Position numbers and translations under genes: made by a program
Notes under the pieces: model-generated
Databases searched by the model: none
Told to the model about the DNA's origin: nothing
The model's input: only the letters and a program-made list of their open reading frames with translations
In this document: positions 1 through 8,675 of the stretch, piece after piece
Layout of the letters: every line of letters begins with the position of its first letter
Position numbering within the stretch: the first letter of the stretch is position 1
Source: Lachnospiraceae bacterium
GTDB taxonomy: Bacteria; Bacillota; Clostridia; Lachnospirales; Lachnospiraceae
Direction of reading: 5' to 3'
Assembly: GCA_024696005.1 (NCBI GenBank)
Contig: JAILHF010000007.1
Location: forward strand, 106,816 to 170,815
DNA: 64,000 nt

Positions 1-174
1 CGAATCCCTGTAGAGGAAAACCTCCAGGCAGTCGCCCACAGCCGCCCCTGCGGGAAGCTGCGCTTTCGGGAGAAGGACACGCTCGCTCTCCGCGTCCGTA
101 CCTTCCGCAAGGTAAACCCCGAAATCCACTTTTTTGACGATAGTAAGATTCTGTTTTTCTCCGATCTTCAGCAT
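1..174 (-). CDS. CvfB/YitL-like S1-domain RNA-binding protein (5' part)
   Basis: Only the first 58 codons lie in the window; the gene runs off the left edge. The N-terminus begins MLKIGEKQNLTIVKKVDFG, followed by a VYLAE strand and then LLPKAQL. This matches the start of the CvfB/YitL family, cytoplasmic proteins built of S1-type OB folds plus a winged helix and linked in Firmicutes to virulence and RNA metabolism. The ATG sits 26 bp downstream of the antiporter stop, so it is the third gene of a minus-strand run after cheV and the antiporter. The family call rests on the N-terminal S1-like repeat only, since the rest of the protein is not visible. Confidence 0.7.
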   Translation of the reverse strand, partial: MLKIGEKQNLTIVKKVDFGVYLAEGTDAESERVLLPKAQLPAGAAVGDCLEVFLYRDS

Positions 175-200
175 CTCTTATCCCGTCCGTTCTGCCGCCG

Positions 201-1184
201 TCAGCGCAATACCGCAAAAACGATATCCGCAACATAGAGCAGCAGCATCACGATGCCCTTGCCGCGGCTGATCCCTTTTCCCGTAGCCGAAAAGCAGAGT
301 GCAATGGCCATCACGCCGATCTGGATGATCATGTCATAAACCGAGGCGATGTTTACGGCGAAAGGATTGATCGCCGACGACACGCCCAGGATCAGCATCG
401 CATTAAAAATGGAGGAACCGACGGCGTTTCCCACCGCCATGCCCACCTCACCCTTTCTGGCGGCCACGGTCGAGGTCACCAGCTCCGGAAGTGAGGTTCC
501 CAGCGCGACCACGGTCAGTCCGATCAGGGTCTCGCTCATCCCGGCCGCGGCCGCGATCACCTTTGCGGAACGCACCACGAGGTCGCCGCCCAGCACGATC
601 AGCGCCAGACCGATCAGGATCAGAAGAAAGCTCTTCCAGACAGGCATGGGCTTCTTCTCGTCTTCCTCCTGCACCGGATTCCTTTTTGCATCCAGGATCA
701 GCACGACCAGATAGATCACGAAGCCCACCAGAAGCAGTATCCCCAGCCAGCGCGAGACCATGCCGGCATCTTCCGAAACCTTTCGGCCGAAGACCTTGCC
801 GGAAAACAGGCTTGCACCGCTGGTGGCGAAGAGAAGAAGGACGCTCACGGCCAGACAGACCGGAAAGTCCCGCTTCAGGATCATCTTTTCCACAGGCACG
901 GTATGAAAGAGGGCGCATACGCCCAGAACAACCAGAGTATTGAAGATATTGGAACCGAGGACATTACTGAGGGCGATCTCGTTCGAACCCTTGATCGCGG
1001 CGGAAGTACTGACTGCCAGTTCCGGCGCGCTGGTCCCCATGGCCACGATGGTCAGTCCGATGATCACACCGGGGACCTTGAAGATCCGGGCCAGGGACGA
1101 GCTTCCGTCCACAAACAGATCCGCCCCCTTGATCAGAGCGGCAAACCCGACTAACAGCAGCAAACAGTATAATACGATCTCCAT
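201..1184 (-). CDS. Calcium/sodium (cation) antiporter, CaCA family, YrbG-like
   Basis: This 327-residue integral membrane protein has two homologous halves, each carrying the alpha-repeat signature of the Ca2+:cation antiporter superfamily. The first half shows GLTIVAMGTSAPELAVS with a downstream GSNIFNTL. The second shows GLTVVALGTSLPELVTS with a downstream GSSIFNAML. The acidic residues in the GTS(A/L)PEL motifs bind the cation. About ten hydrophobic segments surround a charged central loop near residues 165-180. The length is normal for bacterial YrbG-type exchangers. It sits 22 bp after cheV and 26 bp before the CvfB-like gene. The transported ion cannot be read from sequence; Na+/Ca2+ exchange is the family default. 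Confidence 0.9.
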   Translation of the reverse strand: MEIVLYCLLLLVGFAALIKGADLFVDGSSSLARIFKVPGVIIGLTIVAMGTSAPELAVSTSAAIKGSNEIALSNVLGSNIFNTLVVLGVCALFHTVPVEKMILKRDFPVCLAVSVLLLFATSGASLFSGKVFGRKVSEDAGMVSRWLGILLLVGFVIYLVVLILDAKRNPVQEEDEKKPMPVWKSFLLILIGLALIVLGGDLVVRSAKVIAAAAGMSETLIGLTVVALGTSLPELVTSTVAARKGEVGMAVGNAVGSSIFNAMLILGVSSAINPFAVNIASVYDMIIQIGVMAIALCFSATGKGISRGKGIVMLLLYVADIVFAVLR

Positions 1185-1206
1185 TGTTTTTTCCCGCCTA
1201 TTCTCC

Positions 1207-2109
1207 TTATTCCGTCACACCCAGCAGCCTGTCCACGGCACTCACCAGGCTGCCGATCTCGGGCTTGGTCAGCTGCGCATCCGCGCCCAGCTGCTCCCCT
1301 TTGCGCCGCAGATCTTCGTTGATCATCGAAGAAAAGATCACAACGACCAGATCCTTGAGCACTTCATCGCTCTTGATCAGCTTGGTCAGACGGTGTCCGT
1401 CCATCTGCGGCATCTCGATATCGGTGATCACACATTGCGCGTTCTTTTCCAGCGTGCCTTCCTGCTTCCACTGCGTGAGCAGATCCCAGGCCTGCTGCCC
1501 GTTTTCCGTATGGGTAAGCCTGGTATAGCCGGCCGTCTCCAGTGCCTGCACGATCAGCTTGTTCAGCAGGGCCGAATCCTCCGCGATCAGGATGGGCACA
1601 TCGATGCGGGCACGGCCCGAAAAAGCCTGCACATCCGTCATCTTCAGGCCGATCTCGGGATTGATGTCGGCGATGATCTTTTCGAAATCCAGTATGATGA
1701 TGAGCTTGTCGCCTTTCTTTACGATGCCGGTCGAAACGCCGTCCTCGTTCCCGGCCGCCGTCGACGAAGGCTTCATGATATCCGCCCAGGATACCCTGTG
1801 TATCCCGAGAACGGCATCCACATGAAAGGCCAGGTCCAGGGAATTGAAGTTTGTGATGATGAAAAGGCCGCCGGGCTCCGACTCTCCCATCTGAAGGCAG
1901 CTCTTCAGATCGATGGCCGTGATCATGATGCCCCTGGGCATAAAGATCCCTTCGATCCCGGGATGGGCATGGGGTACCGGCGTCACCTCCTGGTAAGTGA
2001 TGATCTCTCGGACCTTAGCCACGTTGATCCCGTAATAGCGGTTTCCGAGCTTGAATTCCAGCACTTCCAGCTCATTTGTTCCGTTTTCCAGCAAAATATT
2101 CGTATCCAT
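1207..2109 (-). CDS. cheV: CheV chemotaxis coupling protein (CheW-receiver fusion)
   Basis: This 300-residue cytoplasmic protein has an N-terminal CheW domain (about residues 10-155, beginning LEVLEFKLGNRYYGINVAKVREI) joined to a C-terminal CheY-like receiver (about 170-300). In the receiver, the acidic pocket is in ILIAEDSALLN, the phospho-acceptor Asp is in CVITDIEMPQMDG, and the switch Ser/Thr and Lys are in VVIFSS and AQLTKPE. This is the standard CheV architecture, which couples receptors to CheA and adapts by phosphorylation. No other chemotaxis gene is in the window, so it acts with partners encoded elsewhere. The ATG follows a GAGAGGAGAGTG ribosome binding site. Confidence 0.95.
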   Translation of the reverse strand: MDTNILLENGTNELEVLEFKLGNRYYGINVAKVREIITYQEVTPVPHAHPGIEGIFMPRGIMITAIDLKSCLQMGESEPGGLFIITNFNSLDLAFHVDAVLGIHRVSWADIMKPSSTAAGNEDGVSTGIVKKGDKLIIILDFEKIIADINPEIGLKMTDVQAFSGRARIDVPILIAEDSALLNKLIVQALETAGYTRLTHTENGQQAWDLLTQWKQEGTLEKNAQCVITDIEMPQMDGHRLTKLIKSDEVLKDLVVVIFSSMINEDLRRKGEQLGADAQLTKPEIGSLVSAVDRLLGVTE

Positions 2110-2180
2110 GGCACTCTCCTCTCAACCATAGTCAACATCTTCATCTTACACGGATTCCGCGCAAAAAACAAGCCTGCATC

Positions 2181-2209
2181 GTGACAGCCGCCTGCCGATA
2201 TGGTATGAT
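2181..2209 (+). promoter_or_regulatory. Sigma-A-type promoter for hpt
   Basis: A GTGACA -35 box (2181-2186) and a TATGAT -10 box (2204-2209) are separated by exactly 17 bp, about 35 bp ahead of the hpt ATG. The element was found by eye. Confidence 0.6.
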
Positions 2210-2243
2210 AGCAGAAAATCCCCGAAAAAGGAAGTGGCGAATT

Positions 2244-2771
2244 ATGGACAAGACAGACAAGATCGAAGTTTTAATCCCCGAAGAAGAGATCGATGCCAGG
2301 ATCCGCGCGCTCGGGAAAGAGATCAGCGAAGCATATGCCGGACGTTCCCTGCATCTGGTAACGGTCCTGAAAGGCGGAGCCTTCTTCAGCTGTGAACTGG
2401 CAAAACGGATCACGGTTCCCGTCACGGTCGATTTCATGTCCGTCTCCAGCTACGGCAACGAAAAAAGCTCGAGCGGCGTGGTGCGCATCGTCAAGGACCT
2501 GGACGAGAGCCTGGAGGGCCGGGATGTTCTGGTGATCGAAGATATCGTGGACAGCGGAAGAACGCTTTCCTATCTTCTCGAGCTTCTGAAGGCACGCGGG
2601 CCGAAAAGCCTTGCTCTCTGCACCCTTCTGGACAAGCCCTCCCGCCGTACCCACGAGGTCAGAGTCGATTACACGGGCTTTGAAGTGCCGGACAAATTCA
2701 TCGTCGGCTACGGACTGGATTACGCGCAGAAATACCGCAATCTCCCCTACATCGGAGTGATCGTATCCTGA
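2244..2771 (+). CDS. hpt: Hypoxanthine phosphoribosyltransferase
   Basis: This 175-residue enzyme of purine salvage transfers phosphoribose from PRPP to hypoxanthine or guanine. The PRPP-binding signature VLVIEDIVDSGRTL is intact, as are the LKGG loop (VTVLKGGAFF) and the SYGNEKSSSG flexible-loop region. The base-recognition end GFEVPDKFIVGYGLDY is typical of bacterial Hpt. The open frame extends upstream to 2076, but the ATG at 2244 gives the canonical N-terminus and follows AAAGGAAGTGG. A promoter lies just upstream. The length matches the family. It is divergent from cheV. Confidence 0.95.
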   Translation: MDKTDKIEVLIPEEEIDARIRALGKEISEAYAGRSLHLVTVLKGGAFFSCELAKRITVPVTVDFMSVSSYGNEKSSSGVVRIVKDLDESLEGRDVLVIEDIVDSGRTLSYLLELLKARGPKSLALCTLLDKPSRRTHEVRVDYTGFEVPDKFIVGYGLDYAQKYRNLPYIGVIVS

Positions 2772-2785
2772 AAGAGGACAAAACC

Positions 2786-5674
2786 ATGAAAAGAAGATTC
2801 TCCCCCCTCCCCGCTCTGCTCCTGAGCGCTCTTCTGCTGGGCAGCACGGCGCCGCAAAGCTTTGCGGCCGATCCGGCCGACAGTGACGGGCTCACGGAAA
2901 ACGGCGAAGACGCGGAAGAAACACCCGAAGCCGGCGGTAACAGCAGCTCCGGCGGTAACGCGGGCGGCGAAGACGGCAGTGCTTCGGCAACGGGTTACAT
3001 CCTTACGCCCTGGGAGGAGGAAGACATCGCGATCCCCGGCGCTCCGGACTATTACTCCGCGCGCCTGCAGCTCATGCCGGGGGCCTCTTCGGAAAGCCTC
3101 GCCTCCGCGATCCCCGCGGCAAGGGACACATCTCCTGCTGCTGCAGCCTTCCCCGCCTCCTTTGACGGCGACTGGCTGGGCTACTTCCGGGATAATTATC
3201 CCCCCAACCGAAACCAGAACCCTTACGGTACCTGCTGGTCTTTTTCGACCAACGGGCTGGCCGAGTTTTATCTGATCAGCCACGGACTGGCGGACAAGAG
3301 CGTCGACTTCAGTGAGCTGCATACGGTCTACTGGACCTACAACCAGGGAACGGCTTCGCCTGCGGGCGATACCGGCGACACGATCCGCCTGACCGATCCG
3401 CTGCGACGCATGCCGGGCGGTTCCCTCACCTACAGTGTGCAGACACTGATGCGCCAGCGCGGCTTTGTCTCCGAAAACGTCCTCCCCTATTCCGAAGCGA
3501 GGGAAGTCGAAAGCGGCACGCCTGCGGAGCCCGACACCGAAAGACAGGACAGCGCCTGGCTGAAAAACGCCTCCTACATCGGGATCAAAAGCAATCCGGC
3601 GCTGATCAAGGGCGCGATCCTTCAGAACGGAGCCGTCGGCGTTTCCTTTCAGTCTAACCGTTCTTACTATGACAGGGATCACAACTCCTATTATTATCCG
3701 ACCGAGAGCGGGACCAACCACGCCGTGATGGCCGTCGGCTGGGATGACAATTTCCCTGCCGAAGCCTTTGGCTCCGAGGCTCCGGGTGACGGCGCCTGGC
3801 TGATCCGCAACAGCTGGTCCACGCAGGTAAGCGCCGACTACGACTCCTATTTCTGGCTGTCTTATTACGACGCCTCCCTGAAAGGGGCCTGGGTTCTGGA
3901 AGCAGATCTTCAGCCATACGACAGGAACTATTATTACGATTCCCAGATGCACGGGGTCTCCTCCCTGAATTACGGGCAGAGTTCCAAAGTCTGGAACGCC
4001 AATATCTTCCGGGCCGTGGGGCCGTCCGGAGCTGACACGGAAACGATCGAAGCCGTGAGCTTTGAAGTGCCCGGCAGCATGAAGAACGGCACGGATTACG
4101 TCGTATCCGTCTATACGAATCTGAGCGACCCGCTCGATCCGCTTTCGGGCGGACTCAAAGCCAGGGTCAGCGGAACGATCTGGTTTCAGGGTTCCTACAC
4201 GATCCCGCTTCCCTGCCCGGTAACGGTAAGAAAAGACAGTCTCTTCTCCGTCGTGGTCCGCTGCGCCGATTCCCGCACGCTCGTGCTCGAACAGTCGGCC
4301 AATGCAAAAAGCTGGGATTTTATCGACAGCAGCGTGAACGCGCAGCCCGGTCAGAGCTTCTGCTCTCCGGACGGCACGCACTGGACGGACGTGGGCAGCC
4401 GCTTCAAGGCCAATCTCGTGATCTCTGCCCTGGCGAACGACCGCCCGCGCCTGCAGACACGCTCCGCTCTCTCTCCTGTTCCCGACACGGACCTCGACGA
4501 GCTCTGGCTGGTCAAAGGCCAGCGCTTTACCCTGCCCAAAGGAGAAGCCTTCCAAAGCAGCGACGCCTCTGTCATCAAAGCCACCGCCTCGGGCAGCGTG
4601 AAAGCCGTAAAGGAAGGAAGCACGACCCTCAGGCGCAAAGACGGAAGCTCCTGCACCGCCCATGTCGTCACGCCCGTGCTGAGTGCATCCAAGCTGCGCT
4701 TAAGCCCCGGTGAAACGGCGGAACTCGGCATGAGCCTTTCATTTGGCGGAAACGATGTATCCGATCTTTATCCCGTGCTGTTTACCAGCAGCAAGCCGGA
4801 AGTGGCCGTTTACGAAGACGGGCACGTCCGTGCCGTTGCAGCAGGCAGCACGAGCATCTCGGCCTATGTCAACGGCAAAGCCTTCAGCTGCAAAGTCACG
4901 GTCACGGCCGCGCCGGCCGTCTCCGCAAAGAGCGCCGAAAGCAGCCTGAACATGGCTCCCCTGCAAAAGCTCACCCTCCGCATCCCCGGCGTCAGCGCCA
5001 AAAAAAGAAGCTGGAGTTCCGATCATGAAATGAAGGAAAAAACGGAAAGCGGAAAACTTTTCTACGAAGATGATGTGGTGCGCATCGATGCCGCGAAAGG
5101 ACAGATCCTCGCCATCGGCTGCGGAAGCACAACGATCCGCTCCGACAACGGCATCTGCTTAAGCATCACGGTTTCGGAACCCGAGGAGCAGGTCCTGTAT
5201 CTGACCCCCGGAAGCAGGAAGACGCTGAAATTCTATCAGCTCTCAAACAAGAATGCATCCTGGCAAACGGAGGATGCTTCGGTCGCGACGGTGGATGCGA
5301 AAGGGATCGTCCGGGGCGTCGCCGTCGGACAGACATTGATCCGCTGCGAATACAAAGGCTTTCATTACAGCGCCCTGGTTTATGTGGAAGCATTCCGCCT
5401 CGCCCCCGCGGAGGGACTCGTTCAAACAAAGGAAGGCCGCTACACGCTCAACATGCTGGTGGGCGGGACCGTGCGTCTTTCCTTCCTCGAAAACGAAAAT
5501 TACCGCGTCCGGCACAACGCGGAAAACCACAGTGAGATCTTCTTCTTAAGCCGGAATCCATCAACAGCCCATGCCGACGAGAACGGAACCGTATACGCGC
5601 TCTCTCCCGGCAGCACTTCCCTGAAGCTCAGAACGGGCGGCCGCGACATCGTCATCAAAGTGAAGGTGGAATAA
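2786..5674 (+). CDS. Secreted papain-like (C1) cysteine protease with lectin-like and BIG2 Ig-like domains
   Basis: This 962-residue protein starts with a Sec signal peptide (lysine/arginine start, LLLSALLLGSTAPQSFAA, cleavage near residue 28). A Gly/Glu/Ser-rich linker follows. The C1A protease domain spans about residues 125-370. Catalytic Cys is in NPYGTCWSFS (about 149), His in GTNHAVMAVGWDD (about 311) and Asn in WLIRNSWS (about 342). Next comes a segment of about 180 residues resembling the lectin-like domain that follows C1 domains in clostridial surface proteases. The C-terminal half has repeated bacterial Ig-like group 2 units with the pattern ...V..DG.VRAVAAGSTSISA. No cell-wall anchor is seen, so release or non-covalent attachment is likely. 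It begins 14 bp after hpt and may be co-transcribed. Confidence 0.88.
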   Translation: MKRRFSPLPALLLSALLLGSTAPQSFAADPADSDGLTENGEDAEETPEAGGNSSSGGNAGGEDGSASATGYILTPWEEEDIAIPGAPDYYSARLQLMPGASSESLASAIPAARDTSPAAAAFPASFDGDWLGYFRDNYPPNRNQNPYGTCWSFSTNGLAEFYLISHGLADKSVDFSELHTVYWTYNQGTASPAGDTGDTIRLTDPLRRMPGGSLTYSVQTLMRQRGFVSENVLPYSEAREVESGTPAEPDTERQDSAWLKNASYIGIKSNPALIKGAILQNGAVGVSFQSNRSYYDRDHNSYYYPTESGTNHAVMAVGWDDNFPAEAFGSEAPGDGAWLIRNSWSTQVSADYDSYFWLSYYDASLKGAWVLEADLQPYDRNYYYDSQMHGVSSLNYGQSSKVWNANIFRAVGPSGADTETIEAVSFEVPGSMKNGTDYVVSVYTNLSDPLDPLSGGLKARVSGTIWFQGSYTIPLPCPVTVRKDSLFSVVVRCADSRTLVLEQSANAKSWDFIDSSVNAQPGQSFCSPDGTHWTDVGSRFKANLVISALANDRPRLQTRSALSPVPDTDLDELWLVKGQRFTLPKGEAFQSSDASVIKATASGSVKAVKEGSTTLRRKDGSSCTAHVVTPVLSASKLRLSPGETAELGMSLSFGGNDVSDLYPVLFTSSKPEVAVYEDGHVRAVAAGSTSISAYVNGKAFSCKVTVTAAPAVSAKSAESSLNMAPLQKLTLRIPGVSAKKRSWSSDHEMKEKTESGKLFYEDDVVRIDAAKGQILAIGCGSTTIRSDNGICLSITVSEPEEQVLYLTPGSRKTLKFYQLSNKNASWQTEDASVATVDAKGIVRGVAVGQTLIRCEYKGFHYSALVYVEAFRLAPAEGLVQTKEGRYTLNMLVGGTVRLSFLENENYRVRHNAENHSEIFFLSRNPSTAHADENGTVYALSPGSTSLKLRTGGRDIVIKVKVE

Positions 5675-5700
5675 AAAACGCCCCGCCGGAAGGCGGGGTG
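5673..5700 (-). terminator. Rho-independent terminator of the DUF4015 gene
   Basis: A perfect 7-bp GC stem (CCCCGCC 5681-5687, GGCGGGG 5692-5698) with a GGAA tetraloop is followed, on the minus strand, by GTTTTTT. The U-tract orientation shows that it serves the minus-strand gene ending at 5720. It lies in the convergent gap with the protease gene and may also slow plus-strand transcripts. Confidence 0.85.
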
Positions 5701-5719
5701 ATCGCATGATCAAAAAGCA

Positions 5720-6991
5720 TCACTCGGTAAGACTGTAATGATTGCGGGCATTCCAGAGTATCCACTCCCGGTACCCCGCTTCCTCCACGGCCCGGATCTG
5801 TTCCCTGACCTGCTCTTCCCCGTAGGAGATATGACCGTTCACCCAGGTGGCCGTAAAATCCTGCAGCCAGGGGCGCACCACGGCGCATTCGTCTTCGGGG
5901 ATTTCGGAAAGCTCCGTGGATGAGAGCGTGAGCGCAGCCAGGACCGTATCATGGGGTGCCGCATCCGGGACATCAAGCCCGAACACTCCGTTTCCGTAAT
6001 GGGAAGGATAGATCATCGGGCAGAGCGCATCCACCGCGGAGGCCAGCTCCACATAGTCCTGCCCCACTTTCCCCACATCCGTGGGATTTCCGATCACCGT
6101 TCCGAAAAGGTCCGCCGTCAGCGGGACCTTTTTATCATGGACCGCCGCAGCCGCGTCGGACAAAAAGTCCGTGATAAATTCATGTTTGTTCTCTTCCGTG
6201 AGTTCCGTTCCGTAAGATGCATCCTCCGTTCCGGCTCCGACCGGGAAGCGCACATAGTCAAACTGTATCTCATCAAAACCCAGATCCGCGGAATAACAGG
6301 CAAGCTCGATCAGGTAATCCCAGACCTCCCTGCTGCAGGGATTGACCCAGGCCAGATCCTTTCCGTCCGTGACCGGATTGCCGGCTGCATCCAGAAGCGC
6401 CAGCTCCGGGGCTGCTTCCGCCAAAAGCGGATCCTTGAAGCATACGATGCGCGCGATCGTGATGATCCCGTGCTCCTTCAATCCGGCAAGCATCTCTTCG
6501 GGATCCCGGATGTAACGCACACAGTTTCCCATCTGCGCAGCTTTCATCTCCTCCGGCAGCTGAAAGGTCACTTCACCGGCATCGTTCTTGACATCAATGA
6601 CCATGGCATTGAGCTCGGTGGAATCCAGCAGCGTGACCAGTTCTTCCATGCGCTCGCTTCCGGCTACCGGGCCGGTGACATAGATCCCCTTTACCGGATC
6701 GTGTTCCTTCTTCCACTCAGCCTTCGAAAAGAGCTCCTGCTCCGTTTCTGCCTCATTATCCGAAACGGCTTCCGCTTCGGATACCGAATTTTCCGAAGCG
6801 ATAAAGAGTTCTTTGACCTCGGGCTCCTTCTCCCCGTGCGGCAGGCGCAGGATCACAAAACGCCACGCCAGGAAAACCAGGCCTCCCAGGGCCGCCAGGC
6901 CGGCAAGGATCCCCAGAGCGATGAACGGCCCCCTGTATTTCCCGTACTTGCGGCGTCTCTGTTGTCGAAGCCATTCCCTGCGTGTTGTCAT
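5720..6991 (-). CDS. DUF4015 putative glycoside hydrolase, membrane-anchored
   Basis: This 423-residue protein has a basic N-terminus, one transmembrane segment (about residues 24-48) and an acidic linker. A TIM-barrel domain of the DUF4015 putative glycoside hydrolase family fills about residues 95-423. Recognisable stretches are KGIYVTGPVAG, LNAMVIDVKNDAGEVTF, ITIARIVCFKDPLLA and FDEIQFDYVRFP, the last carrying conserved acidic residues. The catalytic domain should face the outside, and the substrate is unknown. Its ATG overlaps the stop of the upstream SH3-domain gene (ATGA), so the two are translationally coupled. A terminator follows. Confidence 0.85.
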   Translation of the reverse strand: MTTRREWLRQQRRRKYGKYRGPFIALGILAGLAALGGLVFLAWRFVILRLPHGEKEPEVKELFIASENSVSEAEAVSDNEAETEQELFSKAEWKKEHDPVKGIYVTGPVAGSERMEELVTLLDSTELNAMVIDVKNDAGEVTFQLPEEMKAAQMGNCVRYIRDPEEMLAGLKEHGIITIARIVCFKDPLLAEAAPELALLDAAGNPVTDGKDLAWVNPCSREVWDYLIELACYSADLGFDEIQFDYVRFPVGAGTEDASYGTELTEENKHEFITDFLSDAAAAVHDKKVPLTADLFGTVIGNPTDVGKVGQDYVELASAVDALCPMIYPSHYGNGVFGLDVPDAAPHDTVLAALTLSSTELSEIPEDECAVVRPWLQDFTATWVNGHISYGEEQVREQIRAVEEAGYREWILWNARNHYSLTE

Positions 6992-7734
6992 TGGCGTTCC
7001 TCAACAAAATGACTGTTCACATACGCGACATCCCCTTCGTAGCGTATGCGGTACCAGTCCGGTGATTCTTCGTTATCCAGGACATCCACGGCCTCTCCCC
7101 GGTCCAGGCTGCCCAGAATGGGAGCATCCGTGCTGGGTCCGGAGCGGATGTTGACCTGGGTATTGACGTAATACTGCGTGGGGACGGGTGTCGGTGTCGG
7201 GGGAACTTCTTCCTCCTCTTTTTCTTCGATGCGGCCGGCTTCTTCGTCCACGCGCGCCAGAAGGAAACGCCCCGCATGCTCCGTGATCCACGCCACGTCC
7301 CCTCCGTGAAAGAAGGTATTCTCCGGCTCTTCTCCTTCACCGTCGAGCGGATACACCTTCAGCGTCCCCTCTCCCTTTTCCAGTTCGGCCGGCAGGTTCA
7401 CGTAATATGTCACCGGGGAAGACAGCTTTTCGACACCGCTGCACTCGTAAACGGCAGCGGAAAACGTGCGGTCCGTGATCCCCAGACTGTTCAGGGCGTT
7501 CAGTGTTTCTTCGCTGTCCGGCTCGTGGGAGATCAGCACAAGTTCCGTCATCTCGGGAGCGCTGCCTTCCACGTAAAAGCCGTTATCCCCGTATACGCGT
7601 TCCGCTGCGCTTGAAACGGCCGGCGGCGTCACGAGCGTGTCGTTCTTCCACTGCTTCCAATATACCAGTGCGAATACAAGAAGCCCTGCCAAAAGCAGGG
7701 CTCTTATCAGAAAGAATACTCTCTTCGCTTCCAA
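6988..7734 (-). CDS. Membrane-anchored SH3b-domain protein
   Basis: This 248-residue protein has an N-terminal transmembrane anchor (FFLIRALLLAGLLVFALVYW). A middle region of about 130 residues is unrecognised. A Glu/Pro/Thr linker follows, and then a C-terminal bacterial SH3 domain from YYVNTQVNIRSGPSTDAPI to DVAYVNSHFVEE. Such SH3b domains usually bind peptidoglycan or cell-wall peptides outside the cell. The start appears to be TTG at 7734, directly after the stop of the preceding gene (7736) and with only a weak ribosome binding site, which suggests translational coupling. It overlaps the DUF4015 gene by 4 bp. A wall-associated function together with the putative hydrolase is inferred from this coupling. 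Confidence 0.8.
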   Translation of the reverse strand: MEAKRVFFLIRALLLAGLLVFALVYWKQWKNDTLVTPPAVSSAAERVYGDNGFYVEGSAPEMTELVLISHEPDSEETLNALNSLGITDRTFSAAVYECSGVEKLSSPVTYYVNLPAELEKGEGTLKVYPLDGEGEEPENTFFHGGDVAWITEHAGRFLLARVDEEAGRIEEKEEEEVPPTPTPVPTQYYVNTQVNIRSGPSTDAPILGSLDRGEAVDVLDNEESPDWYRIRYEGDVAYVNSHFVEERQ

Positions 7735-7735
7735 T

Positions 7736-8425
7736 TTACTTCACACGGAGTTTCCGGAAGCAATATGCGGCGCCGAGAAGGCTGACCAGCAGGATCGCGT
7801 AAGAAACCGGAAACGCAGTGCCTGTCTGCGGTGCTCTCACTCCGCTGCCCGCCGAGAACTTCACGACTGCGACGGGAGAGAAGCTCTTAAAGACCGCCGT
7901 TACTTCGTTGGACCCGATCGCCGAAGGGACAATCTCTTCCCAGGCTCCGTTCACATAATGCAGGAGCACAACGGTGTCGCCCGGGTTGATGCCGGGAACC
8001 GTGAGTGTCACGGTGTAAGTACCGTCGGCATTCTTTGCCGCACCGGGTTCCGCATGGACCTCCGCCACGCTCAGAACATTTGCCACCACGATCTTGGTAC
8101 CGTCTCCTGCCGCAGCTACGATCGCCGCATTTCCGAAACGGGTTCCGAGACTCTTCAGATCATTCAGCATATTTTGAAGCTTTACGACCACAGACTGGAC
8201 CGTGGCTTCGTTTGTGGCTTCCACAACAATGCCCGGGGTCTTGCTGTTCGTTCTTCCGGCATACCCGGACGGAGAATCGGCGCCCTGGACGGACGTGCTG
8301 GCTTTCTGGTCGGGCGAGGCACTTCCCGCGTTTCCCGTATCGGGACTGGGAGCGGCCATGGCCGGCATCACGCTCGCGACAAAGATCGTCACGACTGTCA
8401 TCAATATCGCAAATTTCTTTTTCAT
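7736..8425 (-). CDS. Secreted surface protein with sortase-like C-terminal signal
   Basis: This 229-residue protein starts at the ATG at 8425, six bases after an AGGAGGT ribosome binding site. It has a signal peptide (MKKKFAILMTVVTIFVASV, cleavage near AMA/AP). A Ser/Pro/Asp-rich stretch leads to a domain of about 150 residues I do not recognise, with Ig-like strands such as YTVTLTVPGINPGDTVVLLHYVNG. The C-terminus reads RAPQTGTAFPVS, then a hydrophobic helix and the basic tail RKLRVK, which is the layout of a sortase substrate with an APQTG variant of LPXTG. Cell-wall anchoring is inferred; no sortase gene is in the window. Confidence 0.7.
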   Translation of the reverse strand: MKKKFAILMTVVTIFVASVMPAMAAPSPDTGNAGSASPDQKASTSVQGADSPSGYAGRTNSKTPGIVVEATNEATVQSVVVKLQNMLNDLKSLGTRFGNAAIVAAAGDGTKIVVANVLSVAEVHAEPGAAKNADGTYTVTLTVPGINPGDTVVLLHYVNGAWEEIVPSAIGSNEVTAVFKSFSPVAVVKFSAGSGVRAPQTGTAFPVSYAILLVSLLGAAYCFRKLRVK

Positions 8426-8515
8426 CCGGACCTCCTTTCCCCTGCGCACAGGGTATCAATATAATATTAGCGCGTTTGCAGGGATTTGTCCATACTGCAA
8501 AACATATGCCTATTC

Positions 8516-8663
8516 CGTTACGTTCAGTGGCAAGCCAGCCACTGAACGTAACTGGCTTGCCGCCATGCATAATCGGCTTCGCCGATGGGCGGCAAGCCTG
8601 CCAGCCCAAGTGTCGGCCCGTAGCCACGCAGCGAAGTGCGTGGCTCGGGACTGAACAGTAACG
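8516..8663. repeat. 148-bp palindromic intergenic element with terminal inverted repeats
   Basis: The ends are imperfect inverted repeats: CGTTACGTTCAGT at 8516-8528 and ACTGAACAGTAACG at 8650-8663. Inside are four hairpins. These are a perfect 15-bp stem (8517-8531 with 8538-8552), an 11-bp stem (8554-8564 with 8588-8598) enclosing ATCGGC-TTC-GCCGAT (8572-8586), and a 9-bp stem (8622-8630 with 8637-8645). No coding frame fits. Parts of it recur at 21324-21352 and 22149-22196. It has the form of a non-autonomous palindromic element (REP or MITE-like). It lies between two minus-strand genes. Confidence 0.75.
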
Positions 8664-8675
8664 TAAATTCTTCTT

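Noticed and set aside
2747..4663. Long open frame antisense to the C1 protease
   Set aside because: It is a GC-driven shadow of a clear protease gene, with no ribosome binding site or recognisable domain.
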